The notes under the pieces: generated by a model
The model's input: only the letters and a program-made list of their open reading frames with translations
Told to the model about the DNA's origin: nothing
Database searches by the model: none
Shown here: positions 51,242 to 60,446 of the stretch, piece by piece
Numbering within the stretch: the first letter of the stretch is position 1
Layout of the letters: every line of letters begins with the position of its first letter
Translations under genes and position numbers: made by a program
NCBI RefSeq assembly: GCF_016907295.1
Contig: NZ_JAFBBR010000001.1
Location: 186,001 to 250,000, forward strand
DNA from: Microbacterium dextranolyticum
GTDB taxonomy: Bacteria; Actinomycetota; Actinomycetes; Actinomycetales; Microbacteriaceae
DNA length: 64,000 nt
Direction of reading: 5' to 3'

Positions 51242-52858
51242 ATGTCCCGCACCCTCACCACCGGCAGCCCGTGGCGCGTGATCCTCGCGTTCTCGGTGCC
51301 CCTGCTGATCGGCAACGTCGTTCAGCAGCTCTACCAGTTCGTCGACGCGATCGTGGTCGGTCGTCACCTCGGCGTCGATGCGCTCGCCGCGGTCGGCGCG
51401 ACCGGCGGGCTGCTGTTCCTGCTGCTCGGGTTCGCCTGGGGTCTGACGAGCGGATTCGCGATCCCGACGGCCCAGGCGTTCGGGGCACGGGACGTCGCAG
51501 CGGTGCGCCGATCGGTCGCTACTGGCACGGTGCTGACCGCCCTGACCACCGTGATCCTCACGGTCGCCGCGCCCCTGCTCGTGCACCCGGCTCTCGTGCT
51601 GATGCAGACGCCGGCCGCGCTCATCGAGCAGGCGACGGTGTTCGCCCAGATCAGCTTTCTCGGCACGGCCGCGATCATGGCGTTCAACTACCTCGCCTCG
51701 ATCATCCGCGCGATCGGCGACTCGAAGACGCCGCTGGTGTTCCTCACGATCGCCTGCGCACTCAACGTCGGCCTCGTCATCGTGATGGTCGGCCCCCTCG
51801 GCTGGGGCGTGGCCGGAGCGGCACTCGCGACCGTCGTCGCGCAGGCCGTGTCGGTGCTGCTGTGCCTCGAGTACGTGCGTCGCCGGGTACCCGTGCTGCA
51901 CGTGCGCCGCGCCGACTGGCGTGTGTCCCGTGCCGACCTCGCCGAGCACCTGCGTCTCGGCCTGCCGATGGGCTTCCAGGCCTCGATCATCGCGATCGGC
52001 GCGCTCGCCGTGCAGGTCGCCCTGAACACGCTCGGTGCGGATGCCGTGGCCGCCTACACCGCGGCCTCGCGGGTCGACGGCCTCGCGGTCGCCCTGCTGC
52101 AGTCGCTCGGGCTCGCCGCCTCGATGTACGCGGCGCAGAATCTCGGCGCCCGCCGACCCGACCGCATCCGGCGGGGCGTCGTGCAGGGACTCGTTCTCGC
52201 CGTGGCATCCGCGGTCGTCCTCGGCGTCCTGCTGATCACCTGCGGCGCGACGCTCGTGCGCCTGTTCGTCGGCGACGGCGCGCCCGAGGTGGTCGACCTC
52301 GCGGCGTTCATGCTGCTCATCAACGGCGCCAGCTACGTGGCGCTCGCCGTCCTGTTCATCCTGCGCGGCACGCTGCAGGGCCTGGGGTCGACGGTGATCC
52401 CGACCGTGACCGGCATCGTCGAGCTCGTCATGCGCGTCGGTGCGGCGGTCGTGCTCGGCCACCTCTGGGGCTTCGCCGGTGTCGTCTGGTCGAACCCGCT
52501 CGCCTGGGTCGGCGCCTGCCTGATCCTCGTGCCCGCGTACATCCGGGCGCATCGCGCGCTCGAGCGCATGCCGGTCGATCCGCTCGAGGTGACCTCAACG
52601 ACCGCGATCCCGGTCATCGGACCGACGGACGGGTCGATGGTGGTGGATGCCGTCGTCACCGCCCCCATCGGCGTGGTGGCCGACCGCGGCGAGTCCGGGC
52701 CGGCGTGGCGTTCGCGCCGCCGGGCGAAGGATGCCACACGGCGTGCACCGAGCACCCGCCAGGGCACCGCGCCGAGCACCGGCCAGGGTGCCGCGCCGAG
52801 TACCGAGCGCTCGCATCGGAGCGCGGGGGAGGGCCCCCGAGGTCGGCACCCGGAGTAG
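51242..52858 (+). CDS. MATE family efflux transporter
   Basis: A 538-residue multidrug exporter with twelve hydrophobic segments. Landmarks: PWRVILAFSVPLLIGNVVQQ at the N-terminus, LYQFVDAIVVGRHLGVDALA, and GFAWGLTSGFAIPTAQAFGA, repeated in weaker form in the second half (LPMGFQASIIAIGALAVQVA). The last 85 residues form a charged cytoplasmic tail containing three APST/TRQG-like short repeats, beyond the usual family length of about 450. Substrate unknown. Confidence 0.93.
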   Translation: MSRTLTTGSPWRVILAFSVPLLIGNVVQQLYQFVDAIVVGRHLGVDALAAVGATGGLLFLLLGFAWGLTSGFAIPTAQAFGARDVAAVRRSVATGTVLTALTTVILTVAAPLLVHPALVLMQTPAALIEQATVFAQISFLGTAAIMAFNYLASIIRAIGDSKTPLVFLTIACALNVGLVIVMVGPLGWGVAGAALATVVAQAVSVLLCLEYVRRRVPVLHVRRADWRVSRADLAEHLRLGLPMGFQASIIAIGALAVQVALNTLGADAVAAYTAASRVDGLAVALLQSLGLAASMYAAQNLGARRPDRIRRGVVQGLVLAVASAVVLGVLLITCGATLVRLFVGDGAPEVVDLAAFMLLINGASYVALAVLFILRGTLQGLGSTVIPTVTGIVELVMRVGAAVVLGHLWGFAGVVWSNPLAWVGACLILVPAYIRAHRALERMPVDPLEVTSTTAIPVIGPTDGSMVVDAVVTAPIGVVADRGESGPAWRSRRRAKDATRRAPSTRQGTAPSTGQGAAPSTERSHRSAGEGPRGRHPE

Positions 52859-52910
52859 CCTGGCCTGGTCGCTCGGCGTCGCTGAGCGGTCCGTGGACGA
52901 GGAGACGATC

Positions 52911-53213
52911 GTGAAAGCCGTACTGGATGACACCGTGATCGCGGAGGCTCCGCGCGAAGAGCTCATCTCGATCGAGGGGAACTGGTACTTCCCGCCGTCG
53001 AGTGTGCGACGCGAGTACCTTCGCGACAGTCCGACTCCGTACACGTGCCCCTGGAAGGGGGAGTGCCAGTACTTCACCGTGACGGTCGACGGCACCGAGC
53101 TCGCCGATCGGGCGTGGAGCTACCCGCACCCGTATGCCTCGGGCATCGAACGGGTCGGTGCGGACTTCTCGGACTATGTCGCCTTCTGGAAGGAGATCCG
53201 TGTCGTCGACTGA
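52911..53213 (+). CDS. DUF427 domain protein
   Basis: A 100-residue protein with the DUF427 pattern: MKAVLDDTVIAEAPREELIS, GNWYFPPSSVRREYL, TPYTCPWKGECQYFTVTVDG and the end AWSYPHPYASGIERVGADFS. Activity is unknown; the Tyr/Cys-rich fold is widespread in actinobacteria. GTG start with GAGGAG upstream. Its last 14 bases overlap the next gene, so a hydrolase and this protein are made together. Confidence 0.9.
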   Translation: MKAVLDDTVIAEAPREELISIEGNWYFPPSSVRREYLRDSPTPYTCPWKGECQYFTVTVDGTELADRAWSYPHPYASGIERVGADFSDYVAFWKEIRVVD

Positions 53214-54024
53214 CGCCGCCACGGCACCCGCCGTCGCCGGGCTCACGGAGATGCCCGATCCGCAGTTCATCATGGTCGGCGACGGCCTGCGCATCGCGAC
53301 GTATTCGTGGGGCGATGAGAGCGACCCGGTCGCCGTCGTCGTGCACGGGTTCGCGTCGAGCACCAAAGACAACTGGGTCGCCACCGGGTGGGTGCGCGAT
53401 CTGCTGCGCAGCGGATTCCGGGTGATCGGAATCGATCAGCGCGGGCACGGTGCGAGCGACAAGCCGCACAACTCGAGCGACTACGACCTCCGTCAGATGG
53501 CCCGCGACGTCGAGACGGTGCTCGACACCTATCTCGTCGACGACGCCGTCTACGTCGGCTACTCCCTGGGTGCTCGCGTCGGGTGGGAGGTGCTGCAGGA
53601 CATCGCCGGACGGATCCCTCGCGCCGTCCTCGGCGGTGTGCCCGACGGCATCCCGCTCGCGAGACTCGACATCGGCCAGGTGCAGGCGCTCATCGAGCAC
53701 GGCACGCCGGTCGAGGACCGCGTGACGCAGAACTACATCCAGCTGACCGAGCGCGTTCCGGGGAACGATCTGCGTGCGCTGCTCGCGATCGCGAACGGCA
53801 TGCGCGAGTCGAAGACCATCGACCCCGATCCCACGCACGCGCCGGAGCAGCCCGTGCTCTTCGCGACCGGAACCCTCGACGCGATCATCGAGGGCTCGCG
53901 CGCACTCGCCGAGGCCTGTCCGCAGGGTCGTTTCGTGGAGATCCCCGACCGGCACCACTTCAACGCCCCCGGATCGCGGGTGTTCCGGCAGGAGGGCATC
54001 GCCTTCTTGCAGGGGGATGCCTGA
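53200..54024 (+). CDS. alpha/beta hydrolase
   Basis: A 274-residue hydrolase. The nucleophile motif is GYSLGA, the oxyanion region VVVHGFASSTKDNW, the acid residue lies in LFATGTLDAII, and the His in RHHFNAPGSR. DQRGHGASDKP is the typical strand after the lid start. Substrate unknown. The GTG at 53200 has AAGGAG upstream and overlaps the DUF427 gene. It forms the second gene of a run that continues with an oxidoreductase gene 43 bases later. Confidence 0.9.
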   Translation: MSSTDAATAPAVAGLTEMPDPQFIMVGDGLRIATYSWGDESDPVAVVVHGFASSTKDNWVATGWVRDLLRSGFRVIGIDQRGHGASDKPHNSSDYDLRQMARDVETVLDTYLVDDAVYVGYSLGARVGWEVLQDIAGRIPRAVLGGVPDGIPLARLDIGQVQALIEHGTPVEDRVTQNYIQLTERVPGNDLRALLAIANGMRESKTIDPDPTHAPEQPVLFATGTLDAIIEGSRALAEACPQGRFVEIPDRHHFNAPGSRVFRQEGIAFLQGDA

Positions 54025-54067
54025 CCCCGCCCGCCGCCCGCGCGCGACCACTCCTCGAACGGACGAC

Positions 54068-55054
54068 ATGATCAGACTCGCCACCATCGGGACGAGCACC
54101 ATCACCGAGCGGTTCGCCGCAGCGGTGGCCGCAACCGAGGGCATCCGCATCGACGTCGTCTTCTCGCGCGACATCGAGCGCGGTCGCGCCTTCGCCGACC
54201 GCCTCGGCGTCGCGAACGCGACCGACGATCTCGAGAGCCTGCTGCGCTCGGGCACGGTCGACGCCGTCTACATCGGCTCGCCCAACGGCGCCCACGCCGC
54301 GCAGGCGCACGCCGCGATCGCCGCGGGTGTGCACGTGTTCCTCGAGAAGCCCGCGACCCCCACCGCGGCCGAATTCGCCGACCTCGTCGCGGCCGCCCGG
54401 GCGCGGGGCGTCGTGGTGTTCGAGGGCATGCGCAACGTCTACGATCCGGGGATGGCTCTCGTCGCCGACCTGCTGCCGCAGATCGGCCGGGTGCGTCTCG
54501 TCTCGTTCGGACAGTCGCAGTACTCGGCGCGCTACGACCTCGTGCTGCGCGGCGAGACCCCGAACATCTTCGACCCGGCGCTCGCGGGCGGGGCACTGTT
54601 CGACCTGGGCGTCTACCCGCTGAGCGCGCTCATCCATCTCTTCGGTGCGCCCTCGTCGATCACCGGATCGACCGTCACGGTTGCGACCGGCGCCGACGGC
54701 GCGGGCGCCGCCGTGCTCTCTTACCCCGATCACGTCGCACAGGTCTCCTTCTCGAAGATCGGCGTCTCGCGTCGACCGAACGAGATCCAGGGCGAGCTCG
54801 GCACGATCGAGATCGACGAGATCACCGCACCCCGCGAGGTCGTCGTGGCGCTGCGGGGCGCCGAGGCGCAGACGTACCGCGTGGACGGGGCCGAGAACAA
54901 CATGCGGTACGAAGCGGCCCGGTTCGCCGAGCTCGTCCGCGGCGAGGCCGATGCATCGCCCGACCAGGAGCGCACGCTCGCGGTGCTGCTGGCCGTCGAG
55001 GCGATCCGAGCGGCCGACGCGACGACAGGGAACGAGGAAGGCGGACGACGATGA
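54068..55054 (+). CDS. Gfo/Idh/MocA family oxidoreductase
   Basis: A 328-residue NAD(P)-dependent sugar/inositol-type dehydrogenase. It begins MIRLATIGTSTITERFAAAV (Rossmann domain), with DAVYIGSPNGAHAAQAHAAI and the catalytic EKPATPTAAEF motif (Lys of EKP). The C-terminal domain has GGALFDLGVYPLSALIHLFG. The exact substrate is unknown. Its stop overlaps the next gene by 4 bases (ATGA). Confidence 0.92.
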   Translation: MIRLATIGTSTITERFAAAVAATEGIRIDVVFSRDIERGRAFADRLGVANATDDLESLLRSGTVDAVYIGSPNGAHAAQAHAAIAAGVHVFLEKPATPTAAEFADLVAAARARGVVVFEGMRNVYDPGMALVADLLPQIGRVRLVSFGQSQYSARYDLVLRGETPNIFDPALAGGALFDLGVYPLSALIHLFGAPSSITGSTVTVATGADGAGAAVLSYPDHVAQVSFSKIGVSRRPNEIQGELGTIEIDEITAPREVVVALRGAEAQTYRVDGAENNMRYEAARFAELVRGEADASPDQERTLAVLLAVEAIRAADATTGNEEGGRR

Positions 55055-55488
55055 CCGAGACGCACAGCGGCTTCAGCGCCGACGAGCGCGCCGCGATGGC
55101 ACAGCGTGCCGAAGAGCTGCGATCGACCAAGGGGCTGAAGGGCGCGGCCCGGCTCGCGAAAGAGCTCGAGGCGTGCGGTGAGGCGATCGAGGCTCTGACC
55201 GGCATCGACGGCGAACTCGCCCGGGCCGTGCATCGGATCGTCTCCGACGAGGCACCCGCGCTCGACCCGAAGACCTTCTACGGCTTCCCGGCGTACGCGA
55301 CCGACGGCAAGGTGGTCGTGTTCGTCCAGCCTGCGTCGAAGTTCGACACCCGCTACCCCACCGTGAGCTTCACGGAGCATGCGCGGCTCGACGACGACGC
55401 GATGTGGCCGGTGTCCTTCGCCGTGGTCGAGGTGACGGATGGCGTGATCGAACGCCTGCGCGCACTGGTGCGCCGCGCGGTCTCCTGA
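55051..55488 (+). CDS. DUF1801-like protein
   Basis: A 145-residue protein. The N-terminal half is helical and charged (AQRAEELRSTKGLKGAARLA); the C-terminal half has the DUF1801/YdhG-like strand set: ALDPKTFYGFPAYATDGKVV, FVQPASKFDTRYPTVSF and DDDAMWPVSFAVVE. Members are often called iron chaperone-like, without strong evidence. It is translationally coupled to the oxidoreductase gene upstream. Confidence 0.8.
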   Translation: MTETHSGFSADERAAMAQRAEELRSTKGLKGAARLAKELEACGEAIEALTGIDGELARAVHRIVSDEAPALDPKTFYGFPAYATDGKVVVFVQPASKFDTRYPTVSFTEHARLDDDAMWPVSFAVVEVTDGVIERLRALVRRAVS

Positions 55489-55567
55489 GGTTCGAGGCGG
55501 CGGAGCGTTCGGGGCGACGACTTAGACTGGGAGGGTCCCGATTTTTCCCAGCCCGGATGAGCCCCAC

Positions 55568-56263
55568 GTGACCGACGCGACGTCCCGCACCTTCGAGGTG
55601 CGCCATCTTCAGCTTGCGCGCGCAGTGCTGGCGGCCATGGCGGCGATCATGATCACGTTCACGGCCGATCACTCCGCGGCCGTCGGACTCGCGGTCTTCA
55701 GCGGATACGCGATCGCCACCGCCCTCGTCCTGCTCGTCGCCGCGTGGCTCGTCTACCCCTCCGGCTCGCGCGGACCGGTGGTGCTGCTCGGTGCCCTCAC
55801 CCTCGTCGCGGGGATGCTCACGGGCATCCCGCCGCTGCGGACCACGACGCTGTTCTTCGTCGCGGTGATCGTCTGGGCCTTCGTCACGGGCATCGTGGAA
55901 CTCGTCACCGGCCTGCGGGCGCGGCGCGGGCGCGACCCGTTCGCGCGCGACGCCATCCTCATCGGGGCCGTCACGATCGCCCTCGGCGTGGGCCTGCTGC
56001 TGGTCAACCCGGGCTACAGCCTCGAGTACGTCATCCGCGAGGCGGGACCCCACGCTTTCACCCTCACCGGCATCACGATCGGCGTCGGCCTCTTCGGCGG
56101 CTACGCGGCGATCGTGGCGGTCTTCCTCGGCATCGCCGGCTTCTCACCGCGTCGGGAGGCGTCCGTCCCGTCGGTCGCCGACGGCTCCGCGCAGAGCCCT
56201 GACCGTGTCGACGCGGCTCGCGCCGACAACACCCCGACGCACCCCGCAGGAGAGACCGCATGA
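55568..56263 (+). CDS. membrane protein, HdeD/DUF308-like
   Basis: A 231-residue membrane protein with six hydrophobic segments, e.g. ARAVLAAMAAIMITFTADHS, VVLLGALTLVAGMLTGIPPL, FVAVIVWAFVTGIVELVTGL and ILIGAVTIALGVGLLLV. The paired-helix arrangement is that of the HdeD/DUF308 family; function unknown. The C-terminus is a disordered tail. GTG start. It overlaps the following small membrane-protein gene by 4 bases. Confidence 0.8.
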   Translation: MTDATSRTFEVRHLQLARAVLAAMAAIMITFTADHSAAVGLAVFSGYAIATALVLLVAAWLVYPSGSRGPVVLLGALTLVAGMLTGIPPLRTTTLFFVAVIVWAFVTGIVELVTGLRARRGRDPFARDAILIGAVTIALGVGLLLVNPGYSLEYVIREAGPHAFTLTGITIGVGLFGGYAAIVAVFLGIAGFSPRREASVPSVADGSAQSPDRVDAARADNTPTHPAGETA

Positions 56264-56595
56264 GCGATCATCGCCCCACCCGCCGCGATCTCATGAAGCC
56301 CGTCCAGCTGCTCGGGTTCGGGTTCGCCGCGGCCGCCTTCGCCGGCATCATCACTCTCATGTCGATGGGCTTCTTCCAAGACCTCGACGGCGCCGAACGG
56401 ATGAAGGTCGTCGTGGTCTCGCTGGTCGTCGCGGGGATCGCGTTCATCGCGACGCTCGTGATCATCGCGCTGCTCATGCTCGCGGTCGACCCCGCGCAGG
56501 TGTCGCGCCCCGTCGACCGTGCCGTGCTGCTTCCGCCCGACGAGGGCGACGGCTCCGAGGCGCCCGACGCGGGGGCATCCGGCGGCTCGCACTGA
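56260..56595 (+). CDS. small two-helix membrane protein, 111 aa
   Basis: It begins MSDHRPTRRDLMKPVQLLGF and has hydrophobic segments at about 16-35 (GFGFAAAAFAGIITLMSMGF) and 48-70. An acidic, Pro/Gly-rich tail follows. Related small proteins are common next to HdeD-like genes in Microbacteriaceae. Function unknown. The ATGA overlap with the upstream gene indicates co-translation. Confidence 0.75.
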   Translation: MSDHRPTRRDLMKPVQLLGFGFAAAAFAGIITLMSMGFFQDLDGAERMKVVVVSLVVAGIAFIATLVIIALLMLAVDPAQVSRPVDRAVLLPPDEGDGSEAPDAGASGGSH

Positions 56596-56714
56596 CCGCT
56601 ACGGGCTGCCTCTTGCCGAGCGCCGAGCGCCGAGCGCCACAGGTGCGCACGCGCCCACGGACGCTCACGCCCGGTCGCACCGCGTCGGCGCGCGGCCCGA
56701 CCGGGCGGTGATGG

Positions 56715-58103
56715 TCAGCTCTGGTCGACCAGGGCGTCGGCGAGGCCCGTGTAGGTCGCCGGCGTCAGCGCGATGAGGCGGGCCTTGGCATCGGCGCCGA
56801 TGTCGAGTCCCTCGACGAAGGCGACGAGCTCGGTGTGGCCGACGCGGCGACCGCGGGTGAGGTCCTTCAGCAGTGCGTACGGGTCGGTGATCTGCGAACG
56901 GCCGGCGACGATCTCGGCGCGCACGACGGTCTGGATCGCCTCGGCCAGCACCTCCCAGTTCGCGTCGAGATCGGCCAGCAGCACGTCGCGGGCCAACAGG
57001 ATCTCGGTCAGCCCGCGCTGCAGGTTGTCGAGGGCGAGCAGCGAGTGCCCGAACGCGACGCCGATGTTGCGCTGCGTCGTCGAGTCGGTGAGGTCGCGCT
57101 GCATGCGGCTCGTGACGAGGGTGGATGCCAGGGTCTGGAAGAGCCCTGAGGCGATCTCGAGGTTGGCCTCGGCGTTCTCGAACCGGATCGGGTTGATCTT
57201 GTGCGGCATCGTCGACGAGCCGGTCGCACCCGCGACCGGGATCTGGGCGAAGAACCCCATCGAGATGTAGGTCCAGATGTCGGTGGCGAGGTTATGCAGG
57301 ATGCCACCGACGTGCCGCGCACGGTCGTAGAGCTCCACCTGCCAGTCGTGCGACTCGATCTGCGTCGTGAGGACGTTGAAGTCGATGCCGAGGCCCTCGA
57401 TGAACGTGCGCGAGAGCGCCGGCCAGTCGACGTCGGGGGCGGCGGCGAGGTGCGCCGACCAGGTGCCGGTGGCACCGGAGAACTTCGCGAGGTACTCGCC
57501 GTTCTCGATCTGCGCGGCGACGCGCTCGAGCCGCCACGCGAAGACCGCGATCTCCTTGCCCATCGTCGACGGGGTCGCCGGCTGGCCGTGCGTGCGCGAG
57601 AGCATCGCGGCGTCGCGGTGCTCTCGCGCGAGGTCTCCGAGCGCGTCGATCACGGCGCGCAGCTTCGGCAGCCAGACGTTCTCGACGGCGCGCTGGACGG
57701 TGAGGGCATACGACGCGGAGTTGACGTCCTCGCTCGTGCACGCGAAGTGCGTGAGTTCGGCGATCGCGCCGAGGCCGAGCGTCGACAAGCGATCGCGCAC
57801 CAGGTACTCGACGGCCTTCACGTCGTGACGGGTCACCGCCTCTTTCGCGGCCAGCCAGTCGATCTCGGCCTGCCCGAAGTCGCGGTAGAGGGCCCGGAGG
57901 CTCTCCTTCTGGGCATCCGTCAGCGCCGTCGAGCCGAACAGGCCGCGGTCGGTCAGGGTGATGATCCACTCGACCTCGACCTCGACCCGCGCGCGGTTCA
58001 GGCCCGCCTCGGAGAGATAGTCGGCGAGGCCGGCGACGGCGGCACGGTACCGGCCGTCGAGCGGGCTGAGGGGCTGCGGCGGCAGGGAAGAGGCAGAGGT
58101 CAA
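56715..58103 (-). CDS. purB: adenylosuccinate lyase
   Basis: A 462-residue enzyme of purine synthesis that releases fumarate from SAICAR and adenylosuccinate. The start PLSPLDGRYRAAVAGLADYL, the segment THFACTSEDVNSASYALTVQ, the general-base region SRTHGQPATPSTMGKEIAVF and the flexible signature loop GSSTMPHKINP are all present. The initiation codon appears to be TTG (58103), with GGAG upstream. The phosphatase gene on the same strand ends 33 bases upstream, so both may be co-transcribed. Confidence 0.96.
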   Translation of the reverse strand: MTSASSLPPQPLSPLDGRYRAAVAGLADYLSEAGLNRARVEVEVEWIITLTDRGLFGSTALTDAQKESLRALYRDFGQAEIDWLAAKEAVTRHDVKAVEYLVRDRLSTLGLGAIAELTHFACTSEDVNSASYALTVQRAVENVWLPKLRAVIDALGDLAREHRDAAMLSRTHGQPATPSTMGKEIAVFAWRLERVAAQIENGEYLAKFSGATGTWSAHLAAAPDVDWPALSRTFIEGLGIDFNVLTTQIESHDWQVELYDRARHVGGILHNLATDIWTYISMGFFAQIPVAGATGSSTMPHKINPIRFENAEANLEIASGLFQTLASTLVTSRMQRDLTDSTTQRNIGVAFGHSLLALDNLQRGLTEILLARDVLLADLDANWEVLAEAIQTVVRAEIVAGRSQITDPYALLKDLTRGRRVGHTELVAFVEGLDIGADAKARLIALTPATYTGLADALVDQS

Positions 58104-58136
58104 GGCGCGGGGCTCCGATCGGTGAAAATCGGGCGC

Positions 58137-58643
58137 TCAGGACGTCGTGCGGATCGCGGGTTCGAGCTGCCGGAAGAGCGCCCGGCTCGCACTCTCGATC
58201 ATAGCGAGCACCTCGTCGAACATCTCCGGCCCCGCGTAGTAGGGATCGGGCACGTCGAGCACATCGCCGGCGTTCGTGTCGAAAGAGAGCAGAAGGGCGA
58301 GCTTGTCGGTGTCGTCGGGCGTGCGCGCCCAGCTGGTCAGGATGCGTTCGTGGGAGCGGTCCAGCGCGACGATCAGGTCGTTGCGGTCGAAATCGTCGAG
58401 CGTGAACTGGCGGGCGCGATGGTGTGCGCCGTCGTAGCCGCGGCGCGCCAGAGCGTCGATGGTGCGGGCATCCGCCCGTTCGCCGACGTGCCAATCGCCC
58501 GTGCCCGAACTCGTCGATGCGACGAGGGCGCCGAACCCGGCCCGCTCCGCGAAGCCGCGGAAAACGATCTCGGCCATCGGCGATCGACAGATGTTCCCGG
58601 TGCACACGAAGGCGACGCGGAACGGCTCGGCACGTCGGGGCAT
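58137..58643 (-). CDS. low molecular weight protein-tyrosine phosphatase
   Basis: A 168-residue phosphatase. The P-loop CTGNICRS (Cys14, Arg20) lies near the N-terminus, as in the family, and the general acid is in DVPDPYYAG. SSGTGDWHVGERADARTIDA is the usual following helix. It dephosphorylates tyrosine on proteins, often in polysaccharide or stress control. It is upstream of purB on the same strand. Confidence 0.95.
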   Translation of the reverse strand: MPRRAEPFRVAFVCTGNICRSPMAEIVFRGFAERAGFGALVASTSSGTGDWHVGERADARTIDALARRGYDGAHHRARQFTLDDFDRNDLIVALDRSHERILTSWARTPDDTDKLALLLSFDTNAGDVLDVPDPYYAGPEMFDEVLAMIESASRALFRQLEPAIRTTS

Positions 58644-58816
58644 TCCCTCATTCTGGCGGTGTCGGGGCCGAAGGGGTAGGTGCGGGCGACATTGCGGTCC
58701 GGTGCGGTGCGGTCGCCGGGGTCACCGCCCCCTCCCCGGGTGGCCTCGTGCGCGATCTGTCCACCGATCCGTCGTTCGGGGCGCATCGCTGCGCTCCACG
58801 GGGGCAGGGTCGGATC

Positions 58817-59116
58817 ATGCCGACCCTCGCCGACCCTTCGACACTCGCCGCTCTCGCCGCCGCTCGGCGGCTGCTCGATCGTGCCCGCGACGACGCCGTG
58901 ACGTTGCGCGGCGATGTCGGAGCGCTGGCGGATGCCACCGACTGGCACGCGCGCGCGACCGACGGATATCGGGCGGGCGTGTCGTCGCTGAGTGACAGCC
59001 TGGCCCGGCTCGAGCGTCTCATCGACGCGGCGGATGCCGATCTCGCCGCCGCCGCATCCACCCTTTCCCGGGCACCGGACGGTGCCGCGTCCCTGGCGCT
59101 GTCGGGGTGGTGGTGA
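58817..59116 (+). CDS. small helical protein, WXG100/ESAT-6-like
   Basis: A 99-residue protein, almost entirely helical, with WHARATDGYRAGVSSLSDSL in the middle and the C-terminus ending LSGWW. The size and two-helix pattern resemble WXG100 proteins, but a clear WXG turn is missing (DWHA is the nearest). It precedes a hydrolase gene by one base, as type VII substrates often precede their partner. Alternatively it is a generic chaperone-like partner of that hydrolase. Confidence 0.6.
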   Translation: MPTLADPSTLAALAAARRLLDRARDDAVTLRGDVGALADATDWHARATDGYRAGVSSLSDSLARLERLIDAADADLAAAASTLSRAPDGAASLALSGWW

Positions 59117-59117
59117 G

Positions 59118-60446
59118 ATGGGCGAGGATCTGGACATCCGCAGCGGCGGGGTCGTGGCCGTCGACACCGAGACCCTGCGTGCCGCTGCAGGTCGCCTGCG
59201 GATCGTCGCGGGGGAGTGCGACGGCGTTCGCGACACGATCGAACAGGCCCGCCGCGCTCTCGTCGCGGCGGGCGTCTGGGCGACGACGTGGGCGATCCTG
59301 CCGAGCACCGCCGCCGCCGGAGCAGGCGATCGGTGCCGGCGGCTGGCGTCCGACCTCTCCTCCATGGCCGACACGTACGACGTCGCGGAGTTGTCGTCGG
59401 CGGCATCCGTCGCCGAGTCCGCGGGCGACACGGCGCTCGCGGCGCAGCTGCGCTCCCGCGCCATCGCGATCATGAGCGCCGACCCGTCGGTGCCGCTGCG
59501 CTTGGCGGCCGCGACGCTCGCGTGGCGTACCGAGACCGTGGCGGCCCTCGCCGCCCAGTACCGCGCTCCGACCGTTCCCGGGACGATGGAGCCGTGGGGG
59601 GCGGAGGCGCTCGCGCTGCTGGCGACGGGCGTGATCGGCGCTGTGGGGCTCGGTGCCGTGCCGTCCGGCACACGGCTCACGGGTCACCCCGACCCGGTGA
59701 GCGTGCAGCGCCTCTCGGCCGGGCGCACCACGGCGCCCACGTCGCTCGCCCAGACCGTCGACCGGATTCCGCAGGGCGACGGGCGCGTGCGGGTCGAGCG
59801 CTACACCATGCCCGACGGCGGTCGGCGCTACGTCGCCTACGCCGCCGGCACGGCTCTCGGCGGTCGCGACGACGAGGTGTGGGACATGGACTCGAACCTC
59901 GGGCTCTACACGCGCTCGCAGGGCGAATCCCTCGACGCCCTGACGGGCGCGCTCGCCGATGCCGGCGCGAAGCCGGGCGACACGGTCGGACTCGTCGGCT
60001 ACTCGCAGGGGGCGATGGATGCCTCGTACGCCGCGATCTCGGGTGTCTACGACGTGCCGTTGCTGATCACCTTCGGCGATCCGGTGCAGGCCGAGGTCGG
60101 CGACGGAACGCTCAGCGTCGCGGTGCGCCACCTCGACGACCCGGTCTCGGCGCTGTCGGCGGGGGGCTTCGCCGGAGGGGTCGGCGCGGTCGGCAGCTTC
60201 GTCGCATCACGGGAGTCGCCCGGCACCGCGTTCAGCGGGCAGGGAATCATCGGTCAGCATGCGCTGGATGCCTACCGCGATACCGCGGTGCTGCTCGACC
60301 GTTCGGGTGATCCGCGCATGGACGGTGTCCGCGACCGGCTCGGAGATCTCTCCGCAGCGGTCTCGGTCGACGCCGTCGTCTACGGGGCGGCCCGCAGCGA
60401 GGAGGCGGAGGTCAGCGTCGGTCCCTCCGCTGCGGGCGGAGGATGA
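59118..60446 (+). CDS. putative alpha/beta hydrolase (lipase-like) with helical N-terminus
   Basis: A 442-residue protein. Residues about 1-110 are helical, with VAVDTETLRAAAGRLRIVAG resembling a WXG100-type domain. A hydrophobic segment lies at about 155-175. The C-terminal half has a nucleophile motif VGLVGYSQGAMDASYAA within an alpha/beta hydrolase-like fold, then LITFGDPVQAEVGDG and DDPVSALSAGGFAGG; the His is probably in GIIGQHALDAY. It resembles secreted actinobacterial lipases or cutinase-like proteins linked to type VII export. Its 3' end overlaps the convergent holin-like gene by 35 bases. Confidence 0.72.
   Translation: MGEDLDIRSGGVVAVDTETLRAAAGRLRIVAGECDGVRDTIEQARRALVAAGVWATTWAILPSTAAAGAGDRCRRLASDLSSMADTYDVAELSSAASVAESAGDTALAAQLRSRAIAIMSADPSVPLRLAAATLAWRTETVAALAAQYRAPTVPGTMEPWGAEALALLATGVIGAVGLGAVPSGTRLTGHPDPVSVQRLSAGRTTAPTSLAQTVDRIPQGDGRVRVERYTMPDGGRRYVAYAAGTALGGRDDEVWDMDSNLGLYTRSQGESLDALTGALADAGAKPGDTVGLVGYSQGAMDASYAAISGVYDVPLLITFGDPVQAEVGDGTLSVAVRHLDDPVSALSAGGFAGGVGAVGSFVASRESPGTAFSGQGIIGQHALDAYRDTAVLLDRSGDPRMDGVRDRLGDLSAAVSVDAVVYGAARSEEAEVSVGPSAAGGG

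Noticed and set aside
56616..56638. gccgagc-type tandem repeat after the small membrane protein gene
   Set aside because: A simple short repeat of about 23 bases in GC-rich DNA, with no associated structure or gene.
57201..58679. A 492-codon plus-strand frame across purB and the phosphatase
   Set aside because: Antisense shadow of two well-recognised genes; no domain and an implausible composition.
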